DNA of 6,530 bases from Deltaproteobacteria bacterium (GCA_030616835.1 JAUWWP010000155.1:1-6530), one strand, 5' to 3'. Positions 1-6,527 are shown, counted from the first letter of the stretch. The notes: a model not told the origin generated them from the sequence alone. Made by a program: numbers and translations.

Positions 1-1
1 C

Positions 2-1225
2 CAGTTACGGGTGGTGATGTATTACTTAAGTCTGCTGGTCTTTCCCTCGCCATCCCGGCTTAATCTGGACTATGACTTTTCGGTATCTCATTCCTTGTTT
101 AATCCGGCCTCGACCTTATTCTGTTTCCTGGGACTTATCGGATTAGTTGGGTTAGGAGTTTATCTGGCTCGGAGGAGGCCCCTGGCTTCGTTTGGGATTT
201 TTTGGTTTTTGGGGAATCTGGTGGTGGAATCTTCGGTAATTGCGTTGGATATGGTTTTTGAGCATCGATTGTATCTGCCCTTACTGGGATTCCTTTTGTT
301 TTTAGCGGGGATATTTAAAGGAAAAGTGAGGAAGGGATTTATTTATGGAGCATTTCCTGTGATTCTTATTTTTTCCTTTTGGACACTTCAGAGGAATATC
401 GTCTGGAATGATGAATTTACCCTCTGGAGTGATTGCCTTAAAAAATCACCTAACAAAGCAGGGCCTCATAATAATCTCGGAGTCGCTTATGCTAAAAAGG
501 GGATGTATGATGAGGCCATCAAAGAATGTCAGCAAGCGTTAGAGTTAGAGCCTGATTCTGCCGAAGTTCATATGAATCTTGGAATTGATTATGCGATGAA
601 AGGGATGTATGATGAAGCCATCAGGGAGTATCAGCGAGTCCTGCGTATTAATCCTGATTATGCCAAGGCACATAATAATCTCGGAATTGCTTACCTTGAT
701 AAAGGGATGTATGATGAAGCCATCAGGGAGTATCAGCGAGTCCTGCGAATTAATCCTGATTATGTCAAGGCATATAATAATCTCGGAATTGCCTATCTTA
801 ATAAAGGAATGTATGATGAGGCAATCAGGGAGTATCAAAAGGCCTTGGAGTTAGAGCCTGATTCTGCCGAAGTTCATATGAATCTCGGAATTGCCTACCT
901 TAATAAAGGAATGTATGATGAGGCGATCAGGGAGTATCAGCGAGCCCTCGAGATTAATCCTGATTATACTAAGGCTCATATGAGTCTTGGAATGGCTTAT
1001 GCCAATAAGGGCATATATGATGAAGCGATCAGGGAGTACCAGCGAGCCTTAGAATTAAAGCCTGATTTTGCCGAAGCCCATTATAGACTTGGAGTTATTT
1101 ATTATTATAGAAAACAATATAATTTAAGCGGGAGATATATTAAGAACGCAGAAAAACTGGGTTACCCAGTCCCTTTAGCATTTATGGAAATGCTGCAGAA
1201 AGCTTCGAAAGGACTTAAGAAATAA
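2..1225 (+). CDS. GT-C-like membrane glycosyltransferase with TPR repeats, C-terminal part (5' end outside window)
   Basis: Partial gene that enters from the left edge; the first complete in-frame codon is at 2, and 407 residues are visible. The apparent GTG and ATG starts at 11-19 are internal codons: the frame reads QLRVVMYYLSL, the same as residues 291-301 of the downstream paralogue, so about 290 N-terminal residues should lie upstream. Visible parts are the last membrane helices of the GT-C-like module (about residues 1-135), then the family hallmark W-N-D-E-F-T-L-W and KKSPNKA, then six canonical 34-residue TPRs from about residue 151 (consensus NNLGIAY..KGMYDEAIREYQ.AL...PD), and a degenerate seventh repeat ending in LGYPV. 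Relatives of this architecture (TMTC proteins, DUF1736) are O-mannosyltransferases in animals; the bacterial substrate is unknown. The TPRs probably face the exterior and bind protein. Family assignment is fairly sure, exact function is not. Confidence 0.85.
   Translation, partial: QLRVVMYYLSLLVFPSPSRLNLDYDFSVSHSLFNPASTLFCFLGLIGLVGLGVYLARRRPLASFGIFWFLGNLVVESSVIALDMVFEHRLYLPLLGFLLFLAGIFKGKVRKGFIYGAFPVILIFSFWTLQRNIVWNDEFTLWSDCLKKSPNKAGPHNNLGVAYAKKGMYDEAIKECQQALELEPDSAEVHMNLGIDYAMKGMYDEAIREYQRVLRINPDYAKAHNNLGIAYLDKGMYDEAIREYQRVLRINPDYVKAYNNLGIAYLNKGMYDEAIREYQKALELEPDSAEVHMNLGIAYLNKGMYDEAIREYQRALEINPDYTKAHMSLGMAYANKGIYDEAIREYQRALELKPDFAEAHYRLGVIYYYRKQYNLSGRYIKNAEKLGYPVPLAFMEMLQKASKGLKK
454..1159 (+). 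repeat. 102-bp tandem repeat array encoding TPRs (first copy)
   Basis: The TPR part of the first gene keeps an exact 102-bp period. The GGRATG-like block encoding K-G-M-Y-D-E-A begins at 500, 602, 704, 806 and 908, with a variant (GGCATA) at 1010; a degenerate unit follows at about 1112. Units starting at 602 and 704 differ at only about six of 102 positions. A 38-nt block at 542-579 recurs unchanged at 848-885, exactly three units away. This points to recent unit duplication or gene conversion inside the array. Confidence 0.9.
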
Positions 1226-1268
1226 TCCCCTCTTCTCACTATCTATTACCTTTGCATTTTCACTTTGC

Positions 1269-1293
1269 TCCGCCTTCAGGCGGATTGTATTTT
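1269..1293 (+). terminator. Possible weak intrinsic terminator after the first gene
   Basis: A perfect 6-bp stem TCCGCC / GGCGGA (1269-1274 with 1279-1284) around a TTCA loop is followed by the T-rich run TTGTATTTTT. It sits 43 bases after the stop codon. The stem is short and the T-run is broken, so termination may be inefficient. A decayed copy of the hairpin's right half (TTAAGGCGGAT) occurs at 1311-1321, so it may instead be a piece of an interspersed GC-hairpin repeat. There is no equivalent after the second gene copy. Confidence 0.4.
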
Positions 1294-1326
1294 TCGATCT
1301 TCAATTCGCTTAAGGCGGATTTCTAA

Positions 1327-1356
1327 TTGACAAATAACTATTAGCCCCTTTTTATT
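1327..1356 (+). promoter_or_regulatory. Candidate sigma-70-type promoter for the second GT-C/TPR gene
   Basis: A perfect -35 hexamer TTGACA (1327-1332) is followed after 18 bases by TTTATT (1351-1356), a four-of-six match to the -10 consensus. Transcription would begin near 1363, just before the ATG at 1382. If this is right, the TTG at 1355 lies inside the promoter and cannot be the start codon. This is a consensus match by eye only. Confidence 0.35.
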
Positions 1357-1380
1357 GCTTGCCCTGAGCCTGTCGAAGGA
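1356..1380. repeat. Short interspersed repeat overlapping the 5' end of the second gene
   Basis: The core CCCTGAGCCTGTCGAAGGA (1362-1380) matches a short motif that I recall as a frequent interspersed intergenic repeat in many bacterial genomes and metagenomic contigs. When read through it gives a spurious LALSLSK peptide at protein N-termini. Here it lies directly before the ATG at 1382 and its last bases (GAAGGA) could by chance act as a ribosome-binding sequence, although the spacing is only one base. Only one copy is in this window, so its repeat status rests on recollection. Confidence 0.5.
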
Positions 1381-1381
1381 A

Positions 1382-3376
1382 ATGAAAAGGACATTCTTTC
1401 AGATTCAGCCTTCGCAGCCCCGGCTTGCCCCGATTGTCATCGGGGTGAAGACATCGAGGCGAAGTAGGCTATTACCAGCATTATTAATCTTAGTCATTTG
1501 CTTCCTCGCTTATTCTAACACTTTTGAAGCTTCCTTTCATTTTGATGATGAGCCGAACATAGTGGAGAATCACTACCTTCACCTGAAGGAGCTATCACTT
1601 TCTAAATTGTTGGCTGCTGCTACTAAGAGTCGCAACTCTAACCGACCGATATCCTATCTCAGTTTTGCTCTCAATTATTACTTCGGGGGCCTCAATGTCT
1701 TTGGATACCATCTGGTAAACCTGCTCATCCATGCACTGGCAGGGATTATTCTGTATTTCTTGCTGGTTACCACTCTTGATTTAGGACCACTCGAGGGTAA
1801 GTATGAGGGGCGGGAATGGCTGGCCCTATTTATTGCCTTGCTCTGGGTGGTGCATCCAGTGCAGACGCAGTCAGTGACCTATATTGTGCAGAGGATGAAC
1901 AGTATGGCCGGGATGTTCTGTCTGCTCTCGCTTTATCTTTATGTCCGGGGAAGGTTGGGAGGAATGAGGAGTGTCAAAGGCTGGTGTTATTCCGGCTGTG
2001 TGGCCGCGGGGGTATTGGCCCTGGGGAGCAAGGAGAATGCAGGGGTATTGCCATTGATGCTGGTGCTTTATGAGTTTTATTTTTTCCAGCGTCTTGACTT
2101 CCGGGTAATAAGGAGGAGGTGGCCTTGGGTTATCAGTGTCCTGGTCATATTTTTAATTATTGCTCTGGTTTATCTGGGACCTCATTTCATCAGGGGAGTA
2201 TTAGCCGGATACCAGATTCGGGATTTTACCTTAGGAGAAAGGTTGTTGACCCAGTTACGGGTGGTAATGTATTACTTAAGTTTGCTGGCCTTTCCTTTAC
2301 CATCTCGGCTTAACTTGGACTATGACTTCTCGGTATCTCATTCCTTGTTTAATCCGACCTCGACCTTATTCTGCTTACTGGGGCTTATCGGGTTAGTTGG
2401 GTTGGGAGTTTATCTGTCTCGGAGAAAGCCCTTGGCCTCGTTTGGGATTTTTTGGTTTTTGGGGAATCTGGTGGTGGAGTCTTCGGTAATTGGATTGGAG
2501 ATGGTCTTTGAACATCGGCTATATCTGCCCTTGCTGGGATTTCTTTTGTTTTTTGTGGGGATAGTCGGGAGGGAAGGGAGAGGGAGGGGATTTATTTATG
2601 GAGCATTTACCGTAATTCTTATTTTTTCCATTTGGACATTTCAGAGGAATATCGTATGGAATGATGACTTTACTCTCTGGAGTGATTGCGTTAAGAAATC
2701 ACCTAATAAAGCAAGGCCTCGTAATAATCTTGGAATTGCTTACCGTGGCAAAGGGATGTATGATGAGGCTATCAGGGAGTATCAGCAAGCCTTAAAGTTA
2801 GAGCCCGATAATGCCGAATCATTTTATAATCTCGGGAATGCCTATAGTAATAAAGGGATGTATGATGAGGCCATCAGAGAGTATCAGCAAGCCTTAAGGT
2901 TAAAGCCTGATTTTGCCGAAGCCCATGTGAATCTTGGGATTGCTTATGCTAAAAAGGGGATGTACGATGGAGCGATCAGAGAGTATCAGCAGGCCCTGGA
3001 AATAAAGCCTGATTTTGCCGAAGCCTATATGGATCTTGGAATTGCTTATGATAATAGAGGGATGTACGATGAAGCGATCAGGGAGCACCAGAAGGCCCTG
3101 GAAATAAAGCCTGATTTTGCCGAAGCCCATTTGAATCTTGGAGCAGCCTATGCAAAAAAAGGGATGTATGATGAAGCAATCAGAGAGTACCAGCAAGCCT
3201 TAGAAATAAGGCCTGATTTTGCCGAAGCCCATTATAAACTTGGAGTCCTTTATTATCATAGAAAGCAATATAATTTGAGCGGGAGATATATTAAGAACGC
3301 AGAAAAACTGGGTTACCCAGTCCCTTTAGCATTTAGGGAAATGCTGCAGAAAGCTTCGAAAGGACTTAACAAATAA
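1382..3376 (+). CDS. GT-C-like membrane glycosyltransferase with TPR repeats (TMTC/DUF1736-like), complete copy
   Basis: A 664-residue integral membrane protein in two parts. The N-terminal part (about 1-430) has roughly ten or eleven hydrophobic helices, the first at about 29-47. It shows the marks of TMTC-like GT-C enzymes: FDDEPNIV with the acidic pair D55-D56 in the first loop (the likely catalytic or metal site), NRPISYLSFALNYYFGG...GYHLVN, and HPVQTQSVTYIVQR starting at H158. The C-terminal part has five canonical TPRs from about residue 444 plus a degenerate sixth, one fewer than the upstream paralogue. The expected role is transfer of a sugar from a lipid carrier to exported proteins, with TPRs contacting the acceptor; this is inferred from animal TMTC O-mannosyltransferases. 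The start is uncertain: ATG 1382 fits a candidate promoter, TTG 1355 falls in a repeat and promoter, and GTG 1445 would give a shorter tail before the first helix. None has a good ribosome-binding site. Confidence 0.85.
   Translation: MKRTFFQIQPSQPRLAPIVIGVKTSRRSRLLPALLILVICFLAYSNTFEASFHFDDEPNIVENHYLHLKELSLSKLLAAATKSRNSNRPISYLSFALNYYFGGLNVFGYHLVNLLIHALAGIILYFLLVTTLDLGPLEGKYEGREWLALFIALLWVVHPVQTQSVTYIVQRMNSMAGMFCLLSLYLYVRGRLGGMRSVKGWCYSGCVAAGVLALGSKENAGVLPLMLVLYEFYFFQRLDFRVIRRRWPWVISVLVIFLIIALVYLGPHFIRGVLAGYQIRDFTLGERLLTQLRVVMYYLSLLAFPLPSRLNLDYDFSVSHSLFNPTSTLFCLLGLIGLVGLGVYLSRRKPLASFGIFWFLGNLVVESSVIGLEMVFEHRLYLPLLGFLLFFVGIVGREGRGRGFIYGAFTVILIFSIWTFQRNIVWNDDFTLWSDCVKKSPNKARPRNNLGIAYRGKGMYDEAIREYQQALKLEPDNAESFYNLGNAYSNKGMYDEAIREYQQALRLKPDFAEAHVNLGIAYAKKGMYDGAIREYQQALEIKPDFAEAYMDLGIAYDNRGMYDEAIREHQKALEIKPDFAEAHLNLGAAYAKKGMYDEAIREYQQALEIRPDFAEAHYKLGVLYYHRKQYNLSGRYIKNAEKLGYPVPLAFREMLQKASKGLNK
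1428..1445. repeat. Perfect small inverted repeat inside the extreme 5' coding region
   Basis: CCCCGAT (1428-1434) and ATCGGGG (1439-1445) form a perfect 7-bp stem with a TGTC loop. It lies between the two possible starts ATG 1382 and GTG 1445 of the second gene. It encodes the odd stretch APIVIGV, which precedes the first membrane helix and looks unlike the rest of the protein. It may be a second interspersed-repeat fragment, or a structure that affects translation initiation. Confidence 0.5.
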
Positions 3377-3407
3377 TCGATCTTTTCACTATCTATTACC
3401 TTTGCAA
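2251..3407 (+). repeat. Direct duplication, downstream copy (partner 1-1256)
   Basis: Downstream member of the tandem duplication. It covers the last helices, all TPRs and about 30 bases after the stop of the second gene. The membrane part differs from the upstream copy mostly by transitions and conservative residue changes. The visible exceptions are the loop before the last helix (GIFKGKVRKG in the upstream copy, GIVGREGRGRG here) and the TPR array. The last 50 or so codons are almost identical. Confidence 0.9.
2707..3310 (+). repeat. 102-bp tandem repeat array encoding TPRs (second copy)
   Basis: The GGGATG block of the array begins at 2753, 2855, 2957, 3059 and 3161, an exact 102-bp period, followed by a degenerate unit at about 3263. 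Four of the five canonical units end in a K/R-P-D-F type turn (IKPDF, LKPDF, IRPDF) rather than the INPDY common in the first copy. The two arrays have therefore been homogenised separately. Confidence 0.9.
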
Positions 3408-3425
3408 TTTACAATTTACAATTTA
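3405..3425 (+). repeat. Three tandem copies of the 7-mer CAATTTA
   Basis: CAATTTA occurs three times without interruption at 3405-3411, 3412-3418 and 3419-3425, followed by the partial unit CATTT. It starts exactly where the similarity with the first gene's downstream flank ends (around 3407). It is AT-rich and lies 20 bases before the next start codon, so it could open easily or vary in length, but no regulatory role is shown. Confidence 0.8.
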
Positions 3426-3444
3426 CATTTTGCAATCTGAAAGA

Positions 3445-4869
3445 ATGAAGGTAGCCTGGTTGCAAAATACCTGGACGGAGAATTTAGGCTCAGCGTGGCT
3501 CTCCGCGGTATTAAAAAGTAAAGGACATTCGAGTGAGTTCTTTATCGAGCAGAGAGGGTGGCTGAAGGCTCTGAAGAAGTATGGTCCGGAGCTAATCGCT
3601 TTTTCCTGCACTACCGGGATCCACTGCTGGGCACTGGAGACGGCTAAGCGACTAAAAAAGGAAGGGCTGGAGAGGGTTCCCGTCCTGATGGGGGGCCCTC
3701 ATCCCACCTTCTATCCTGAGATTATTTACGAAGAAGGGATTGACCTTATCTGCCGGGGGGAAGGGGAGCAGGCGGTAGTGGAGCTGGTGGAGGCACTGGC
3801 TACTAAAAGTGATACTGCGAAGATTGAGAACATCTGGGTAAAAAGGGATGGCAGGGTTCTTCAAAACGATCTTCGTCCGCTGATTGCCGACCTGGACTGC
3901 CTCCCTCATCCGGATCGAAGCTACTGCGATAAATATTCGGCGCTTAAGCAATACCCTTATAAAAGCGTTCTTACTGGCCGGGGATGCCCATATGGGTGCA
4001 GCTTCTGCTTTAATGCGGAGCTCCGCAGCCACTATCAGGGGAAAGGGAAGTATCTGCGCCGCCGGTCAGTAGAGAAGGTTGTTGAGGAGATTGCGGATCT
4101 GAAGGGAAAATATGGTCTGGGAAGCGTGAGATTTGTGGATGATATCTTTACCCTGAATAAGGATTGGCTCCGGGAATTTGCTTCCATATACCGCCGGGAG
4201 ATCGGGCTTCCGTTCACCTGCAATGTAAAGCCCGAGCTGATGGACGGGGAGGTGGCCGGGCTGCTGAAGGAGTCAGGATGCCGATTGGCACTATTCGGAA
4301 TTGAATCAGGAAGCGAGAGGATCCGGAGCGTGATCCTGGATAAGAAGCTCAGTGATCAGGAGATTATAAGCTGTGCCTCCTGGCTAAGAGATAACGGGAT
4401 AGGGTTTGCCACCTTCAATATTATCGGCTCTCCGGGCGAGAAGCTAAGGGATGCCCTGGCGACAGTGGAGATCAATCAACGGATCAGGACAAGGTATCCC
4501 TGGTGTTCGCTGATGCAGTTTTACCCGGGGACAAAGATCTACCGGATTGCCCGGGCTCAGGGGGCCTTGGAGGACGGGGGCGAGGGGGGCAAAGGACCTA
4601 AGGTATCGGGGATGACTTATTTTCGGGACACTCAGCTCCTTCAGGACAATAAAGCAGAGCTCATCAATCTCCACCGCTTTTTCGTGATCCTGGTTAAATT
4701 TCCCTTTCTTACTCCCCTGATCCTGCCACTGATAAAGCTACGGCCCAATTTTCTGTTTGATTTAGTATTTCTTTTTTCTTATGCCTATATTACCCTGCGT
4801 CGGAGTGAGATGGGTATTAGAAAGCTGATATGGTTAGGTTTCAGATCCTTGCCGCTGTTTTTAAAGTAA
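3445..4869 (+). CDS. B12-binding-domain radical SAM protein
   Basis: A 474-residue iron-sulfur enzyme of the cobalamin-binding radical SAM group. The N-terminal Rossmann-like part (about 1-150) carries FSCTTGIHCWALE and G83-G84-P-H-P, and lacks the DxHxxG cobalt-ligating motif, as is common in this group. The radical SAM core follows with C181, C185 and C188 (GCPYGCSFC) for the 4Fe-4S cluster, then F284-G-I-E-S-G and G328-S-P-G-E, which normally line the SAM pocket. The C-terminal 60 residues (from about 412) are strongly hydrophobic with two helix-like stretches, suggesting membrane contact. Members of this group methylate or rearrange inactive carbons on lipids, sugars or peptides; the substrate here is unknown. 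ATG 3445 is chosen because MKVAWLQ matches the usual family N-terminus; TTG 3430 has no ribosome-binding site. GAAAGA lies directly against the ATG, so initiation looks weak. The gene starts 68 bases after the GT-C/TPR gene and may be cotranscribed with it. Confidence 0.88.
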   Translation: MKVAWLQNTWTENLGSAWLSAVLKSKGHSSEFFIEQRGWLKALKKYGPELIAFSCTTGIHCWALETAKRLKKEGLERVPVLMGGPHPTFYPEIIYEEGIDLICRGEGEQAVVELVEALATKSDTAKIENIWVKRDGRVLQNDLRPLIADLDCLPHPDRSYCDKYSALKQYPYKSVLTGRGCPYGCSFCFNAELRSHYQGKGKYLRRRSVEKVVEEIADLKGKYGLGSVRFVDDIFTLNKDWLREFASIYRREIGLPFTCNVKPELMDGEVAGLLKESGCRLALFGIESGSERIRSVILDKKLSDQEIISCASWLRDNGIGFATFNIIGSPGEKLRDALATVEINQRIRTRYPWCSLMQFYPGTKIYRIARAQGALEDGGEGGKGPKVSGMTYFRDTQLLQDNKAELINLHRFFVILVKFPFLTPLILPLIKLRPNFLFDLVFLFSYAYITLRRSEMGIRKLIWLGFRSLPLFLK

Positions 4870-4877
4870 TATAAATA

Positions 4878-5024
4878 AATCCTAAGCACTAAATCCTAAA
4901 TTCTAAACAATCTCAAATGATCAAAATTTAAATTACAAAACATTACGATCTTGTAGAGACAAAATAGTTATGAATTTGGCTAATTTGAATTTTGAATTTG
5001 TTTAGGAATTAGTTATTAGGATTT
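4878..5024. repeat. AT-rich imperfect inverted repeat, MITE-like intergenic element
   Basis: Most of the 242-bp gap between the radical SAM genes can fold back on itself. AAATCCTAA (4878-4886) pairs with TTAGGATTT (5016-5024), CTAAACAA (4903-4910) with TTGTTTAG (4998-5005), and TCAAAATT (4921-4928) with AATTTTGA (4988-4995). The three pairs are nearly co-linear around a centre near 4955. The AAATCCTAA word recurs at 4891, so the left arm is itself repetitive. There is no ORF. This resembles the AT-rich palindromic repeats scattered between genes in many uncultivated bacteria, which is from memory. It could also act as a bidirectional terminator-like structure. The remainder of the gap (5025-5111) shows only a weak -10-like TATAAA at 5082-5087. 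Confidence 0.65.
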
Positions 5025-5095
5025 AGAATTTTATTAGCATAATGGTGGATGAAATATTATCCGCAGATTTAAGATGTTTTATATAAAAGTCTAGT

Positions 5096-5101
5096 AAAAG
5101 G
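5096..5101 (+). promoter_or_regulatory. Weak ribosome-binding site that fits the TTG start of the last gene
   Basis: AAAAGG lies 10 bases before TTG 5112. The reading frame is open back only to 5073 (TAA at 5070-5072) and has no ATG or GTG in that stretch, so TTG 5112 is the only standard start available. The site is partial and spaced at the long end of the usual range. Confidence 0.4.
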
Positions 5102-5111
5102 CATATCTGAA

Positions 5112-6527
5112 TTGAAGGTACTGCTCGTCAATCCTCCCCGGGAGAATCTTATTGAATCCATCCTCCCCGCGGTGATCGAGGAGTCCCGGGGACTGAGCCC
5201 ACCCTTAGGGCTACTCTATGTGGCTGCCCATGCCCGGAAATATACCCGCCACCAGATCGAGATCCTGGACAGCGAGGCCGAAGGATTAACCTATCCGGAG
5301 TTAAAAGAAAGGATAAAGGGAATCGATCCAGAGGTCGTCGGAATTACGGCGATGACCTTCACCCTGATCGATGCCCTGAAGGTTGCCCGGCTGGTCAAAG
5401 AGATTAAGCAGGGGGTCAAGGTAGCTCTGGGGGGTCCTCATCCCCATATCTATCCGGAGGAGACCGTTAGCTTTCCGGAGGTGGATTTCGTTATTCAGGG
5501 GGAAGGAGAAAGGGCCTTTACCGATCTGCTTGGTGCTCTGGAGGATGGGAGAAGGCTCCGGCAGATCAAGGGAGTTGTCTGGAAGGATAACGGGAAGGTA
5601 GTAAGGGGCGGAGCTGCGGAGCCGGTTGCCGATCTGGATGGCCTCCCATTCCCTGCCCGGGATCTGACCGATATTCATCGCTACTGCTCGGTGCTGGCCC
5701 GGGTCTCTCACTGCACCACGATGATCACCAGCCGGGGTTGCCCTTTCCGCTGCCGCTTCTGTGCCCGGCCTCATCTGGGCAAGGGCTTCCGGTGTCGCTC
5801 AGCCGGCAATGTGGTGGAGGAGTTTGAGGAGTGCCTAACAATGGGGATCAGGGAGTTTTTGATCTACGATGACACCTTTACCGGTGATAGAGAGCGGGTT
5901 ATTGATATCTGCGAACAGATCTTAGGGAAGGGACTTAAGCTCCGCTGGGATATCCGGGCCCATGTCAATACCGTGGACGAGGAGTTGCTGGGGAGGTTGA
6001 AGCAAGCTGGATGTGAGCGGATTCACTACGGAGTGGAATCAGGCAACCCCGATATCCTGCTAAACTTGAGGAAAGGAACTACCATTGAGAGGGTTAAGCA
6101 GGCCTTCAGGTTGACCCGGGAGGCCGGGATTGAAACCTTAGCTTACTTTATGATCGGCTCTCCCGGAGAGGACCTTGCTACCGCGGGGCAGTCTATTGCC
6201 CTGGCCCGTGAGCTTAAGCCTGATTATGTCCACTTCTCGATCCTGATGCCATTTCCTGCTACTGAACTCTACCGGGATGGTGTGGAAATCGGGCTCATCC
6301 GGCAGGACTGCTGGCAGGATTTTGCCCGCAGTCCTCGAAAAGATTTTCTGCCTCCGGTCTGGGAGGAGAACTTAAACCGGCAGGAGCTTACCCGGCTTCT
6401 GAAGAAGGCTTATCGGGATTTTTATCGCTCTCCTGCCTATATTCTCCGCAGACTCACCCGGGTTAGAAGTCTGGGTGAGCTCTGGCGCCAGTTCCGGGCC
6501 GGGCTGAGGATTCAGAGACTGGAATGA
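5112..6527 (+). CDS. B12-binding-domain radical SAM protein (BchE/methyltransferase-like group)
   Basis: A complete 471-residue protein starting at TTG with MKVLLVNPP, the classic N-terminus of cobalamin-binding radical SAM enzymes. Next come SPPLGLLYVAA and an alternating strand-helix region, then G107-G108-P-H-P-H and FVIQGEGE. No DxHxxG motif is present, so any cobalamin would bind without a protein histidine ligand. The radical SAM core has C210, C214 and C217 (GCPFRCRFC), Y-D-D-T-F, Y306-G-V-E-S-G and I348-G-S-P-G-E. The C-terminus is basic and helical (FYRSPAYILRRLTRVRSLGEL). It differs clearly from the preceding radical SAM protein, which has a shorter start and a hydrophobic tail, so the pair is not a recent duplication. 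Related enzymes include anaerobic Mg-protoporphyrin ester cyclase and lipid or antibiotic C-methylases; the specific reaction cannot be read from sequence. The gene is separated from the previous one by a 242-bp repeat-containing gap and so may have its own promoter. Confidence 0.88.
   Translation: MKVLLVNPPRENLIESILPAVIEESRGLSPPLGLLYVAAHARKYTRHQIEILDSEAEGLTYPELKERIKGIDPEVVGITAMTFTLIDALKVARLVKEIKQGVKVALGGPHPHIYPEETVSFPEVDFVIQGEGERAFTDLLGALEDGRRLRQIKGVVWKDNGKVVRGGAAEPVADLDGLPFPARDLTDIHRYCSVLARVSHCTTMITSRGCPFRCRFCARPHLGKGFRCRSAGNVVEEFEECLTMGIREFLIYDDTFTGDRERVIDICEQILGKGLKLRWDIRAHVNTVDEELLGRLKQAGCERIHYGVESGNPDILLNLRKGTTIERVKQAFRLTREAGIETLAYFMIGSPGEDLATAGQSIALARELKPDYVHFSILMPFPATELYRDGVEIGLIRQDCWQDFARSPRKDFLPPVWEENLNRQELTRLLKKAYRDFYRSPAYILRRLTRVRSLGELWRQFRAGLRIQRLE

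Larger units (their letters stand above)
1..1256 (+). repeat. Direct duplication, upstream copy (partner 2251-3407)
   Basis: Position 1 aligns with 2251, and the match continues to about 1256, which aligns with 3407. The first 60 bases agree at about 53 positions, and 1127-1184 is identical to 3278-3335 (58 nt). The offset changes from 2250 at the left to 2151 at the right because this copy carries one extra 102-bp TPR unit and one codon fewer in the last membrane loop. The match runs about 30 bases past the stop codon, through a shared CTATCTATTACCTTTGCA, and then the sequences part. The duplicated unit therefore included the 3' flank of the gene. Confidence 0.9.

Noticed and set aside
545..838. 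Minus-strand and alternative-frame open frames across the first TPR array
   Set aside because: They show the same 34-residue periodicity as the TPRs in antisense or shifted frame, so they are shadows of the repeat array.
1156..1170. Perfect hairpin ACTGGG-TTA-CCCAGT near the end of the first gene, also at 3307-3321
   Set aside because: It is within codons for the conserved K-L-G-Y-P-V and has no T-run after it; its presence in both copies is explained by the duplication.
2900..3196. Minus-strand open frame across the second TPR array
   Set aside because: It is a periodic antisense reading of the 102-bp repeat with no start signal or recognisable domain.
3401..3429. Possible promoter before the first radical SAM gene (TTTGCA and TACATT)
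   Set aside because: Both elements are poor matches and lie in simple AT-rich repeat sequence, so chance is the better explanation.
5301..5774. 157-codon minus-strand open frame inside the last radical SAM gene
   Set aside because: It lies wholly within a well-supported gene, has no recognisable motif, and is expected in G+C-rich coding DNA.
6453..6479. Inverted repeat CTCACCC / GGGTGAG as a possible terminator
   Set aside because: It lies inside the coding region well before the stop codon and has no following T-run.
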